NCBI RefSeq assembly: GCF_022174665.1
Contig: NZ_CP076562.1
Coordinates: forward strand, 1,171,001 to 1,235,000
Direction of reading: 5' to 3'
Source: Eubacterium sp. MSJ-33
GTDB taxonomy: Bacteria > Bacillota > Clostridia > Lachnospirales > Lachnospiraceae
Length of the DNA stretch: 64,000 nt
Below, piece after piece: positions 24,841 through 32,814 of this stretch. The position numbers were made by a program, and so were the translations under genes. Under the pieces are notes generated by a model, which was given only the letters and a program-made list of their open reading frames with translations, did no database searches and was not told the DNA's origin. Each line of letters opens with the position of its first letter. Position 1 is the first letter of the stretch.

Positions 24841-25740
24841 TTAGAAATATCCCTCCCGTTTTCTTCGTTCCATGCTTCCGGCTGCCTCGTTGTCGATAAC
24901 ACGCGTTGTACGCTCGGAAGAAACTGCTGAAAGCGTTTCCTCTATAATTGCATCTAATGTATCTGCAGTTGACTCGCATCCACCGGTCAGCGGGTAACAT
25001 CCAAGGGTACGGAAACGCACGCTCTTGTATTCAATCTTCTCGCCCGGCAGAAGCTTCATACGGTCATCATCTACCATGATGATATTTCCATCCCGGTATA
25101 CGACCGGCCTCACCTTTGCAAAATACAGTGATGGGATCTCGATGTTCTCACGCTTGATATACTGCCAGATATCCTTCTCTGTCCAGTTCGAAAGCGGAAA
25201 TACCCGGACTTCCTCTTTCTTCTTGATCTTGGAATTGTAAAGCTTCCACATCTCCGGTCTCTGGTTCTTCGGATCCCATGCGTGATGCTCATTTCTAAAA
25301 GAGAAGATACGCTCTTTCGCTCTCGATTTCTCCTCGTCTCTTCTGCCGCCACCAAATGCCGCGGTAAATCCATATTTGTCGAGTGCCTGCTTCAATGCCT
25401 GTGTCTTCATGATGTCTGTGTAAGCACTGCCGTGGTCAAATGGATTGATGCCCTGCTTTACGCCTTCCTCGTTGATATACTCAATCATCTCAATGCCAAG
25501 CTTCTTTGCCATGTAATCACGGAACTCGATCATCTCCTTGAACTTCCATGTCGTGTTGACATGCAGGAACGTAAATGGCGGCTTCTCCGGGTAAAATGCT
25601 TTCATCGCCAGATGCAGCATGACGGAGCTGTCCTTTCCGATGGAATAAAGCATAACCGGCTTCTCACACTCGGCTGCCACTTCTCTGATAATGTAAATCG
25701 CTTCTGCTTCCAATTCATCCAGATGTGATAACTGTCCCAT
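24841..25740 (-). CDS. cysD: Sulfate adenylyltransferase subunit 2
   Basis: CysD forms adenosine 5'-phosphosulfate (APS) from ATP and sulfate. The 299-residue protein has the PP-loop [14 protein letters not shown] near residue 33 and the conserved [20 protein letters not shown] near residue 131. Length matches the family. It is 1 nt from cysN, its obligatory partner, and 22 nt from the aprB gene, which handles the next step. No cysC (APS kinase) or cysH is present in the window. Confidence 0.96.
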   Translation of the reverse strand: MGQLSHLDELEAEAIYIIREVAAECEKPVMLYSIGKDSSVMLHLAMKAFYPEKPPFTFLHVNTTWKFKEMIEFRDYMAKKLGIEMIEYINEEGVKQGINPFDHGSAYTDIMKTQALKQALDKYGFTAAFGGGRRDEEKSRAKERIFSFRNEHHAWDPKNQRPEMWKLYNSKIKKKEEVRVFPLSNWTEKDIWQYIKRENIEIPSLYFAKVRPVVYRDGNIIMVDDDRMKLLPGEKIEYKSVRFRTLGCYPLTGGCESTADTLDAIIEETLSAVSSERTTRVIDNEAAGSMERRKREGYF

Positions 25741-25762
25741 CCTCTTGTACCTTCCTTTCGAT

Positions 25763-26077
25763 CTAATACTTGTTCGATTCTTTCTGGTTGATCACAACCT
25801 GTTCGGTCGTGCCGTCCCGTTTCTCGATGTTCCAATAAAGCTTGCCGTCCTCTGCATTCACGGTCATCTTACTTCCCATGCCGCCGATGTCTGCGCCAAG
25901 GTATAAGGCGATTGCACCGAACTTACATTCCTTGATGCATGAAGAACATCCCCAGCAGTCTTTCGGGTAGCGCATGCATGCGGTTCCATCCGGATTCTTA
26001 CCGATCAGGCTGCCCGGACAGACGGCTGCACATTTCCCACATTTCTTACATTTTTCTTTATCAATGAAGATGCTCAT
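25763..26077 (-). CDS. aprB: Adenylylsulfate reductase beta subunit (ferredoxin-like)
   Basis: A 104-residue protein with two [4Fe-4S] motifs, [14 protein letters not shown] near residue 10 and [16 protein letters not shown] near residue 42, and a short beta-rich tail. It would pass electrons to the AprA flavin. Dissimilatory AprB is about 150 residues, with a long C-terminal tail; here that tail is shortened. It overlaps the aprA gene by 17 nt. Placement with cysD, cysN and the sulfate transporter indicates assimilatory use. Confidence 0.9.
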   Translation of the reverse strand: MSIFIDKEKCKKCGKCAAVCPGSLIGKNPDGTACMRYPKDCWGCSSCIKECKFGAIALYLGADIGGMGSKMTVNAEDGKLYWNIEKRDGTTEQVVINQKESNKY

Positions 26078-27779
26078 AAGCTTCCTCCCTTCCTACTAAG
26101 TCACGGAAGATGATTTTAATCTCGCCGTCCTCGTATCTGGAGTTTACATATTTTAACCACGCATCGCTCTTCTCCGGATAATCCAGATTTTCTGCGAAGC
26201 TGTGCCATCGTGTCTCTTTTCTTGCCTCAAGATGTGCGATCACGGATAAGCATACAACCAACCGCTCCCGCAGCTCATAGACAAACATCAGCTCATGCAT
26301 GTCGTCCGCCTTCACATCGGGTAAAAGCTCCTGTAGCTGCTTGATCTTCTGTTTTGCCAGTTCTAATTGCTTCGCATTGAACTGATAATGGGTGGAGATT
26401 CCGCCCGCGTAATTATCCATGACCTTCTGCATCGCTTCCTCAAGTGCCTCTGTCCCAAACATCCCGGAAGGATTGTTCAGGTAGTGGGTGTATTCGGTGA
26501 TCTTATCATCCACAACCGTCTGTAGCTCTGCATCGAGTGCCGCATCTGCGGATCCCTCATCCGATGTCCCTGCCTGCGCATCGAGCATCTGCACGATATG
26601 CTTCGCCGCGATCTCGCCCTCGACCATCGCGCCTGTCACATATTTCTGTGGACAGCCACCTGCCACATCTCCGGCTGCATATAATCCATTGATCGTCGTC
26701 TGACGGTTCGTGTCTACCCAGTAGCCACTCGCGGTATGTCCGCCTACGATATACGGCTCGGTTCCTTCGATCTCAACATTCTGCTCACTCGGCTTCCTGC
26801 CGGATTCGAGCCATTTCAGCGTCTGGCTCGGCGCCATGTTCAGATATGCTTTCTTGAGTGATTCGTTCTGTTCTTCTGAAATACCTTCTGTACGGAGATA
26901 GCAAGGACCTCTGCCCTGTAAGTTCTCCATCACCGTGCCATACACACGCTCGGAAGTTGTCAGTCCGTATTTTGTCTCATATACCTCGCCGAGTGCATTG
27001 ACCTGTTTCGCGCCAACGCCCTGGGCGATCGTTCCGGTCGGTGCAATCGTGTCCTTACAGCGAAGGGCGATAAACCGCATCTCGAACGTTGTCATCTCGG
27101 CACCGCCAAGGATTCCCATTGCGAATCCCGCTCCGGTATTAAATGGCGGATACCACATCTTATGTCTCGAAAAGCCCGGATTGTTCGGTCGGTACAAACC
27201 GGCCGCACCACCGGTTGCGCAGAGCACTTTCTTCGCCCGGATCACATAAACTTTCTGCTCTTCGATGGAAAATCCGATCGCACCTTTGATCTCATTATCT
27301 TCGATTAAGTAATCAGTGATATTTACTCGGTTCAAAATCGTCACCTTCGGAAGTGCTTCCACTGCCGATGCGAGAAGCGGTTTCATGTTCTCACCGTTGA
27401 TCTTGATATTCCGATTGCCTCTGGCGACATACTCTCCATTCTCATCCTTTAAGATGACCAGCCCAAGCTGTTCCATCTTCGCTGTCACACGGTTCAGGCC
27501 CTCGGACATCGTGAGCAGCAGATCCTCCCGCACGATATTGTCCGCGTCCTTCTTCGCATACTCCACATAATCTTCCGGCTTTCTTCCCTTCACGATATAG
27601 GCATTGATTGCATTGACACCGGCAGCTAAGCATCCGCTCCTCTTGATGTTCGCCTTTTCCGCTATGATGATCTTGTAATCGGAATTCTCCCTTACGGTAA
27701 GTGCCGCATAGCATCCGGCGGTTCCGCCTCCGATGATCAGCACGTCCGTATGAAGAATCTCTGTGTTCTCGATATTCAT
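26061..27779 (-). CDS. aprA: Adenylylsulfate reductase alpha subunit (FAD flavoprotein)
   Basis: AprA reduces APS to sulfite and AMP. The 572-residue flavoprotein has the FAD motif LIIGGGTAGCYAAL near residue 14, SGCLAAGVNAINAY near residue 48, and the RHKMWYPPFNTGAGFAMG segment near residue 206 that separates AprA from fumarate reductases. The C-terminal FAD motif is GLYAAGDVAGG. It is somewhat shorter than sulfate-reducer AprA. It is 29 nt downstream of cysA and overlaps aprB. This is a dissimilatory-type enzyme in an otherwise assimilatory gene run. Confidence 0.92.
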   Translation of the reverse strand: MNIENTEILHTDVLIIGGGTAGCYAALTVRENSDYKIIIAEKANIKRSGCLAAGVNAINAYIVKGRKPEDYVEYAKKDADNIVREDLLLTMSEGLNRVTAKMEQLGLVILKDENGEYVARGNRNIKINGENMKPLLASAVEALPKVTILNRVNITDYLIEDNEIKGAIGFSIEEQKVYVIRAKKVLCATGGAAGLYRPNNPGFSRHKMWYPPFNTGAGFAMGILGGAEMTTFEMRFIALRCKDTIAPTGTIAQGVGAKQVNALGEVYETKYGLTTSERVYGTVMENLQGRGPCYLRTEGISEEQNESLKKAYLNMAPSQTLKWLESGRKPSEQNVEIEGTEPYIVGGHTASGYWVDTNRQTTINGLYAAGDVAGGCPQKYVTGAMVEGEIAAKHIVQMLDAQAGTSDEGSADAALDAELQTVVDDKITEYTHYLNNPSGMFGTEALEEAMQKVMDNYAGGISTHYQFNAKQLELAKQKIKQLQELLPDVKADDMHELMFVYELRERLVVCLSVIAHLEARKETRWHSFAENLDYPEKSDAWLKYVNSRYEDGEIKIIFRDLVGREEAYEHLH

Positions 27780-27808
27780 AAGCGACTCCCTTCCAGTTTT
27801 CCTTTGCG

Positions 27809-28870
27809 CTAGATGTAGAATACATCCTGCTCCTGCATCTCTTTATTCTCTAACAAATATGTCTTTTCTTCATCAAATACATATAACCGGTAGATCAGCA
27901 CATGTACCGTCTCTCCGACCGATACAAGATCTTTTTCGAGCGACCGCTCGCCGGTTAACTCAATTCCGTTGATATCGACAACGACATCCATGCGGTTTCC
28001 TTTGAAGATCACTTCCTTGACCGTTCCAAGCTCGGCAGCACTGATATACCGGTCAAGCTTTCCGCTTTTCGAGATCTTCACGAACTCTGGCCGGATAACC
28101 GCCTTGTCTGCATGTGGGATTCGTTCAAATCCTTTCAGCCGGTCGTAATCTTCCACCACAGATGACCGTCCGATAAACTGTGCCACAAACGGGGTATCCG
28201 GAGATTTGTAGATTGCAAGCGGTGTTCCCATCTGCTCGACCACACCGTGGTTCGTGATGATAATCTCATCCGCAACCTCGACCGCCTCATCCTGATCGTG
28301 AGTGACGAAGATACTTGTGATACCAAGCTTTGTGACCATCTCTTTTAACCATGTCCGAATCTCGGTCCGCACCTTCGCGTCAATCGCTGCAAACGGTTCG
28401 TCCAACAGCAGTACCTGCGGATTCGGAGCTAACGCTCTGGCGAATGCCACACGCTGCCGTTGTCCACCGGATAACTGATTCGGATACCGCTTCTCCATGC
28501 CGGAAAGTCCGGTCAGCGATAACAGCTCGGTCACACGTTCCTTGATCTGTTTCTTCGGCATCTTCTGAAGCTCCAATCCAAATGCAACATTCTCATACAC
28601 CGTCATATACCGGAACAGTGCATAGCTCTGAAATACAAATCCGATTCCACGTTTTGACGCCGGGATATCATTGACGCGCTTGCCGTCAATAAATATATCA
28701 CCTTCGTTTGGATTCTCCAGTCCTGCGATCATCCGGAGAAGTGTTGTCTTTCCGCTTCCGGATGGTCCAAGCAGAGCGACCAGCTTTCCTTTCTCGACGC
28801 CGAAACTCACGTTGTCCGATGCAAGGAAATCACCATACTTTTTATAGATATTTTTCATTTCCACATACAT
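27809..28870 (-). CDS. cysA: Sulfate/thiosulfate ABC transporter ATP-binding protein
   Basis: A 353-residue ABC ATPase. Walker A is GPSGSGKTT near residue 34, the signature LSGGQRQR near residue 133 and Walker B LLLDEPFAAID, where the family's FGALD is FAAID. A C-terminal regulatory TOBE-like domain follows from about residue 230, typical of CysA. It powers the CysT/CysW permease pair encoded directly upstream, 5 nt away. Sulfate rather than molybdate is supported by the adjacent sulfate-activation genes. Confidence 0.94.
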   Translation of the reverse strand: MYVEMKNIYKKYGDFLASDNVSFGVEKGKLVALLGPSGSGKTTLLRMIAGLENPNEGDIFIDGKRVNDIPASKRGIGFVFQSYALFRYMTVYENVAFGLELQKMPKKQIKERVTELLSLTGLSGMEKRYPNQLSGGQRQRVAFARALAPNPQVLLLDEPFAAIDAKVRTEIRTWLKEMVTKLGITSIFVTHDQDEAVEVADEIIITNHGVVEQMGTPLAIYKSPDTPFVAQFIGRSSVVEDYDRLKGFERIPHADKAVIRPEFVKISKSGKLDRYISAAELGTVKEVIFKGNRMDVVVDINGIELTGERSLEKDLVSVGETVHVLIYRLYVFDEEKTYLLENKEMQEQDVFYI

Positions 28871-28875
28871 AGTCT

Positions 28876-29745
28876 CTACCTTGTTCCTTTCGGCTCCTTC
28901 TCTTTTCCTCTATGCTCGATAATATTTCTTGCAATCAGTAAGATGATCGCTAAAATCACAAGAATCGAAGATACCGCAAATGCCGCGGTGATTGAGGTCT
29001 TTGTCCCCGACATATACAGGGCATCGATCTCAAGCGGCAGGGTGAATGTCTCGCCCCGCGTCTTCGAGAGTGCATTCACCGCACCGAACTCTCCCAGCGC
29101 CCGCGCCGTACAGAGGATGATGCCGTAAATCAGTCCCCATTTCATATGTGGGAATGTGATCTTTCGAAATATTGTAAATCCCTTTGCACCCATCAGCGCA
29201 GCGGCTTCTTCCTCATCCTTTCCCTGTACATTTAATACCGGGATAATCTCTCTTGAGACAAACGGAAATGTGACAAACACCGTGGCGAGTACCACGCCCG
29301 GAATCGCAAATGCGATTCGCACATCCGTTCCAAAATACTGGTTAAACGCCCGGATCACCGGGTAGAACCATCCGAGTCTGCCGAACGTCATCAGGTAGGC
29401 AAGTCCTACGATAACCGGCGAGATTGAAAACGGAATATCAATCAACGTTGCAAGAATCTGTTTGCCACGGAAAGAAAACTTCGTGAGCAGCCATGCGGCG
29501 CAAATTCCAAATATTGTATTCACGACAACTGCGATGCCTGTTGCAAGCAGCGTCACAAGCAGCGAATGTCGCACATACTCTGTCGAGATTGACTCGATGT
29601 AAAAGGCGAATCCCTCCCGCAGGGAATTGACGATCACAGAGAGTAGTGGCACGACCAGCATCAGCACGATAAACAGTACCGTAATCGTGATTAATATAAT
29701 TTTTGTCCGGCGTCTGCTTCGCTCTAATTTCTCATTTTCACTCAT
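28876..29745 (-). CDS. cysW: Sulfate ABC transporter permease CysW
   Basis: A 289-residue inner-membrane permease with about six helices. The ABC-interaction (EAA) loop reads EEAAALMGAKGFTIFRKIT near residue 180. It pairs with CysT to form the sulfate channel. It is 96 nt downstream of cysT; that gap holds a decayed inverted-repeat element (29763-29855), and the other transporter genes are close-packed. Naming as CysW follows order after CysT and similarity in memory; a molybdate-like ModB role is unlikely in this setting. Confidence 0.92.
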   Translation of the reverse strand: MSENEKLERSRRRTKIILITITVLFIVLMLVVPLLSVIVNSLREGFAFYIESISTEYVRHSLLVTLLATGIAVVVNTIFGICAAWLLTKFSFRGKQILATLIDIPFSISPVIVGLAYLMTFGRLGWFYPVIRAFNQYFGTDVRIAFAIPGVVLATVFVTFPFVSREIIPVLNVQGKDEEEAAALMGAKGFTIFRKITFPHMKWGLIYGIILCTARALGEFGAVNALSKTRGETFTLPLEIDALYMSGTKTSITAAFAVSSILVILAIILLIARNIIEHRGKEKEPKGTR

Positions 29746-29762
29746 GCTGGCTCCTCCTTCCT

Positions 29763-29855
29763 AATGTATCGCCCCTCACATCCGTTCAGTGGCAGATTGC
29801 CAGCGTCATCCTAATATGGAACTTCATCCCACGGACGCTCTCTAAAGCAGATTCG
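29763..29855. repeat. Degenerate remnant of the inverted-repeat element
   Basis: The cysT-cysW gap contains TATCGCC, then GTGGCAGATTGCCAGCG and CATCCTAATATGGAACTTC, in the same order and spacing as 3437-3668. An AGCGTC/GACGCT stem with the CCTAA bulge remains. The outer inverted repeats are gone, and the right edge runs into the end of cysT. Confidence 0.45.
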
Positions 29856-30678
29856 TTCTGGCAGATTGTCTCGCCTGAACGATATTGATAAACAACAATA
29901 ATACAAATGATATTATTAACATTAGAAGTGCTATCGCTGTGGCACTCTCATAGTCAATCATTCCAAGCTTCTGCATGATTACATATGAGATGACCTGCGT
30001 CTTATCCTTCGCGCTGTTTCCCGATATGTAGATGACACTTCCGTACTCTCCGATGCCTCTGGCAAATGCCAGACCGAACCCGGTAAGAAGCGCCGGTCGT
30101 AACTCAGGAAGGATGACTGCAAGAAACGTTTTCCTGCGGCTTGCGCCAAGCATGAACGCCGCTTCCTCATACTGTCCATCCATCTTCTCCAATACCGGCT
30201 GTACCGCCCGTACAACAAACGGGATTCCGACAAAGATAAGTGCAAGCACAAGTCCGGTCTTCGTATAAGCAATCTGGATTCCGAACTTCGCGAATATCTT
30301 TCCGTAAAATCCACTGTCCGAGAAAAGCTTCGAAAGCGTGATACCTGCAACCGCGGTCGGAAGTGCAAACGGAAGCTCAATGAAACCATCTAACAGCTTC
30401 TTCCCCGGAAACTCATATTTGACAAGTGTCCACGCAAGGATCAGTCCAAACACGGTATTGATTACAGCTGCCAGGAAGGAACATCCGATACTTGTCAGAA
30501 ATGCATTTCTTACATTTTCCTTCATGATAAGCCGGAACCACTCCCCCGGCGAAAGCTTCAATGCATAGACAAGCACCGATGCAAGCGGGATCAGTACGAT
30601 CAGGGATAATAATGTAATTACGATTCCAAATGTCAGATGATATCCCGGAATCACACGCGTCTTTTTTGCTTTGTTCAT
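29842..30678 (-). CDS. cysT: Sulfate ABC transporter permease CysT
   Basis: A 278-residue permease with about six membrane helices and the EAA loop EEAAFMLGASRRKTFLAVIL near residue 180. I chose the ATG at 30678, behind GAGGAAAG, 19 nt after the sbp stop; the upstream in-frame extension overlaps sbp. CysT and CysW together form the sulfate channel. The C-terminus borders the decayed repeat, so the last few residues (QSARTNLL) may have been shaped by that insertion. Confidence 0.93.
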   Translation of the reverse strand: MNKAKKTRVIPGYHLTFGIVITLLSLIVLIPLASVLVYALKLSPGEWFRLIMKENVRNAFLTSIGCSFLAAVINTVFGLILAWTLVKYEFPGKKLLDGFIELPFALPTAVAGITLSKLFSDSGFYGKIFAKFGIQIAYTKTGLVLALIFVGIPFVVRAVQPVLEKMDGQYEEAAFMLGASRRKTFLAVILPELRPALLTGFGLAFARGIGEYGSVIYISGNSAKDKTQVISYVIMQKLGMIDYESATAIALLMLIISFVLLLFINIVQARQSARTNLL

Positions 30679-30697
30679 CACTTTTGTACTCTTTCCT

Positions 30698-31699
30698 CTA
30701 CGAATGGTTATAGATCTGATCGAACAATGCACCATCATCGAAATACGTTTCACAGGCGTTGTCCCATCCACCAAAATCATCAATACTCCACAGATTGATA
30801 GTCAAATCAAATTTATCTGCATATTCCTCCAGAATTTCTGCATTGGCCGGACGATATCCATAGGTTCCGATCAACCGTTGTGCCTCATCACTGTACAGAT
30901 ATTCAAGATACTGCCTGCTTACTTCCTGCGTACCGTTGGCATCCGCGTTATCATCAACGATTGCCACACTCGGCTGTGCCAGTATACTGACGGAAGGATT
31001 GATAATCTCATATTCACCGGCATAAGAATTCTGGATTGTAATTGCCTCGTTCTCCCATGCCACAAGCACATCGCCTTTTTTGTTCTCTACGAAGGTTGTT
31101 GTAGCGCCTCTGGCACCGGAATCCATCACAGAAACCCGGCTGTATAACTTCCGCATGAAATCCTCCTGCCCGGATTCTTCCTTATATACAGTCTTCGCAT
31201 AACTTAAAGCGGCTAAGAAATTCCAGCAGGCTCCACCGCTGCTCTTCGGATCCGGTGTGATTACCTCCACATCCTTGCGGATCAAATCATCCCAATCCTG
31301 AATCTGCTTCGGATTTCCCTTTCTTACAAGAAATACGATTGTCGATGTATATGGGGATGAATCATCGGCAAATTCAGCCTTCCATCCCGCATCAATCAGA
31401 CCAGTATTCTGAATCAGTGTAATATCATGTTCGAGTGCAAGCGTTACGACATCCGCATTACAGCCCTCCACCACGGATCGTGCCTGCACCCCGGAACCGC
31501 CATGTGACTGGATAACCTCTACAGTCTCGCCATATGTATCCTGGTAATGTTCCTCGAACATCTGATTATACGCTTCATAGAATTCCCGTGTCGGATCATA
31601 CGATACATTTGTAATTTGGATTGTCCCGTCCTCCTTCTTTCCGCATCCGGCAAGAAGGAGCGCAAATACGAGAAGAACGGGAATTGTCTTTTTTTTCAT
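30698..31699 (-). CDS. sbp: Sulfate-binding lipoprotein
   Basis: A 333-residue periplasmic-type sulfate receptor. The signal peptide ends in the lipobox LLAGCG, so the protein is anchored to the membrane by the cysteine at about residue 19. The sulfate-site region SHGGSGVQARSV near residue 82 and ITPDPKSSGGACWNFLAAL near residue 149 are characteristic of Sbp/CysP. It lies 11 nt after cysK and directly upstream of cysT, so it delivers sulfate to CysTWA. Confidence 0.95.
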   Translation of the reverse strand: MKKKTIPVLLVFALLLAGCGKKEDGTIQITNVSYDPTREFYEAYNQMFEEHYQDTYGETVEVIQSHGGSGVQARSVVEGCNADVVTLALEHDITLIQNTGLIDAGWKAEFADDSSPYTSTIVFLVRKGNPKQIQDWDDLIRKDVEVITPDPKSSGGACWNFLAALSYAKTVYKEESGQEDFMRKLYSRVSVMDSGARGATTTFVENKKGDVLVAWENEAITIQNSYAGEYEIINPSVSILAQPSVAIVDDNADANGTQEVSRQYLEYLYSDEAQRLIGTYGYRPANAEILEEYADKFDLTINLWSIDDFGGWDNACETYFDDGALFDQIYNHS

Positions 31700-31710
31700 A
31701 GTTTACCTTT

Positions 31711-32637
31711 TTATACAAACAGAGAAGTCGATAAATATCTCTCCCCTGTATCCGGAAGCAATACAACGATCATCTTGCCCTCGTTCTCCGGGCGTTTTGC
31801 AAGCTCTGTTGCCGCGGAAAGTGCAGCTCCGGAAGAAATACCAACAAGCACGCCATCCGTTCTTGCCACATCTCTGGATGTCTCAAACGCCGCATCGTTT
31901 TCTACCGGGATAATCTCATCTAAGATATCCATACGAAGCACATCCGGTACGAATCCTGCACCGATACCCTGAATCTTATGCGGTCCCGGCTTTCCTCCAG
32001 AAAGAACCGGGGAACTTGCAGGCTCTACCGCAACCACCTTGACATCCGGATTTTTCTCTTTCAAGCCAAGTCCGGTTCCTGTTACCGTTCCGCCTGTACC
32101 TACAGCCGATACGAAAATGTCGACCTGTCCGTCTGTATCATTCCAGATTTCCTGTGCTGTCGTTGCCTTATGGATGGCTGGATTTGCAGCATTCTCAAAC
32201 TGCTGTGGAATAAATGCATTTCCATATTCCTCCTTCAGACTCTCTGCCTTGGCGATTGCGCCCTTCATGCCATCGCGTCCAGGTGTCAGGACGATTTCTG
32301 CTCCAAGCGCACCTACGATTTTCCGACGTTCCACACTCATCGTATCCGGCATCGTCAGAATCAGATGCAGTCCCTTTGCCGCACATACAAATGCAAGACC
32401 GATTCCGGTATTTCCGCTTGTCGGCTCAATGATGACGGTATCCTGATTGATCTTGCCATCCTTGATTCCCTGCTCAATCATTGCATTTGCAACACGATCT
32501 TTCACGCTTCCAAGTGGATTGAAGTATTCAAGCTTGACAACGATCTTTGCCTTTAATTCCTGCTCCTTCTCATAATTCGTAAGCTCGAGAAGCGGTGTAT
32601 TTCCAATCAATTCAGTTAACTGTTTTACAATCTTCAT
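31711..32637 (-). CDS. cysK: Cysteine synthase (O-acetylserine sulfhydrylase)
   Basis: CysK makes cysteine from O-acetylserine and sulfide. The 308-residue protein has the PLP-lysine motif [15 protein letters not shown] near residue 40, the [13 protein letters not shown] substrate loop and the glycine-rich PLP-phosphate site [10 protein letters not shown]. It is the first gene of the sulfate-assimilation run and has a near-consensus promoter with flanking inverted repeats (32691-32747). It gives the cell a cysteine branch beside the metY homocysteine branch. Confidence 0.96.
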   Translation of the reverse strand: MKIVKQLTELIGNTPLLELTNYEKEQELKAKIVVKLEYFNPLGSVKDRVANAMIEQGIKDGKINQDTVIIEPTSGNTGIGLAFVCAAKGLHLILTMPDTMSVERRKIVGALGAEIVLTPGRDGMKGAIAKAESLKEEYGNAFIPQQFENAANPAIHKATTAQEIWNDTDGQVDIFVSAVGTGGTVTGTGLGLKEKNPDVKVVAVEPASSPVLSGGKPGPHKIQGIGAGFVPDVLRMDILDEIIPVENDAAFETSRDVARTDGVLVGISSGAALSAATELAKRPENEGKMIVVLLPDTGERYLSTSLFV

Positions 32638-32690
32638 AATTCCTGTCTCCTTTTATTTAAAATATTTTCCTACATATCATATTTATTTAC

Positions 32691-32747
32691 TAGGAATAGT
32701 ATGTATTCGTTGAAAACGATATTACTACTCAATTCCTACAAAGTCAA
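32691..32747 (-). promoter_or_regulatory. Promoter of the cysK-led sulfur operon with candidate operator
   Basis: On the minus strand TTGACT (32742-32747) and TAATAT (32719-32724) are exactly 17 bp apart. An imperfect inverted repeat brackets it: TAGGAATTGAGTA (32726-32738, minus strand) in the spacer and TAGGAATAGTA (32691-32701, plus strand) downstream. Rrf2-type CymR regulators control cysteine genes in many Firmicutes; linking this repeat to one is inference. Confidence 0.7.
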
Positions 32748-32778
32748 TAGGCTTTTAAAGAAATTTAGAATTTTTTGG

Positions 32779-32814
32779 AAAAAAATAGACATGCATTTTT
32801 ACATACATGTCTAT
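32779..32814 (-). terminator. Rho-independent terminator of the moxR operon
   Basis: A 9-bp stem (ATAGACATG with CATGTCTAT, 12-nt loop) overlaps the stop codon of the transglutaminase gene and is followed by six or more T residues on the minus strand. It isolates this operon from the cysK promoter. Confidence 0.85.
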
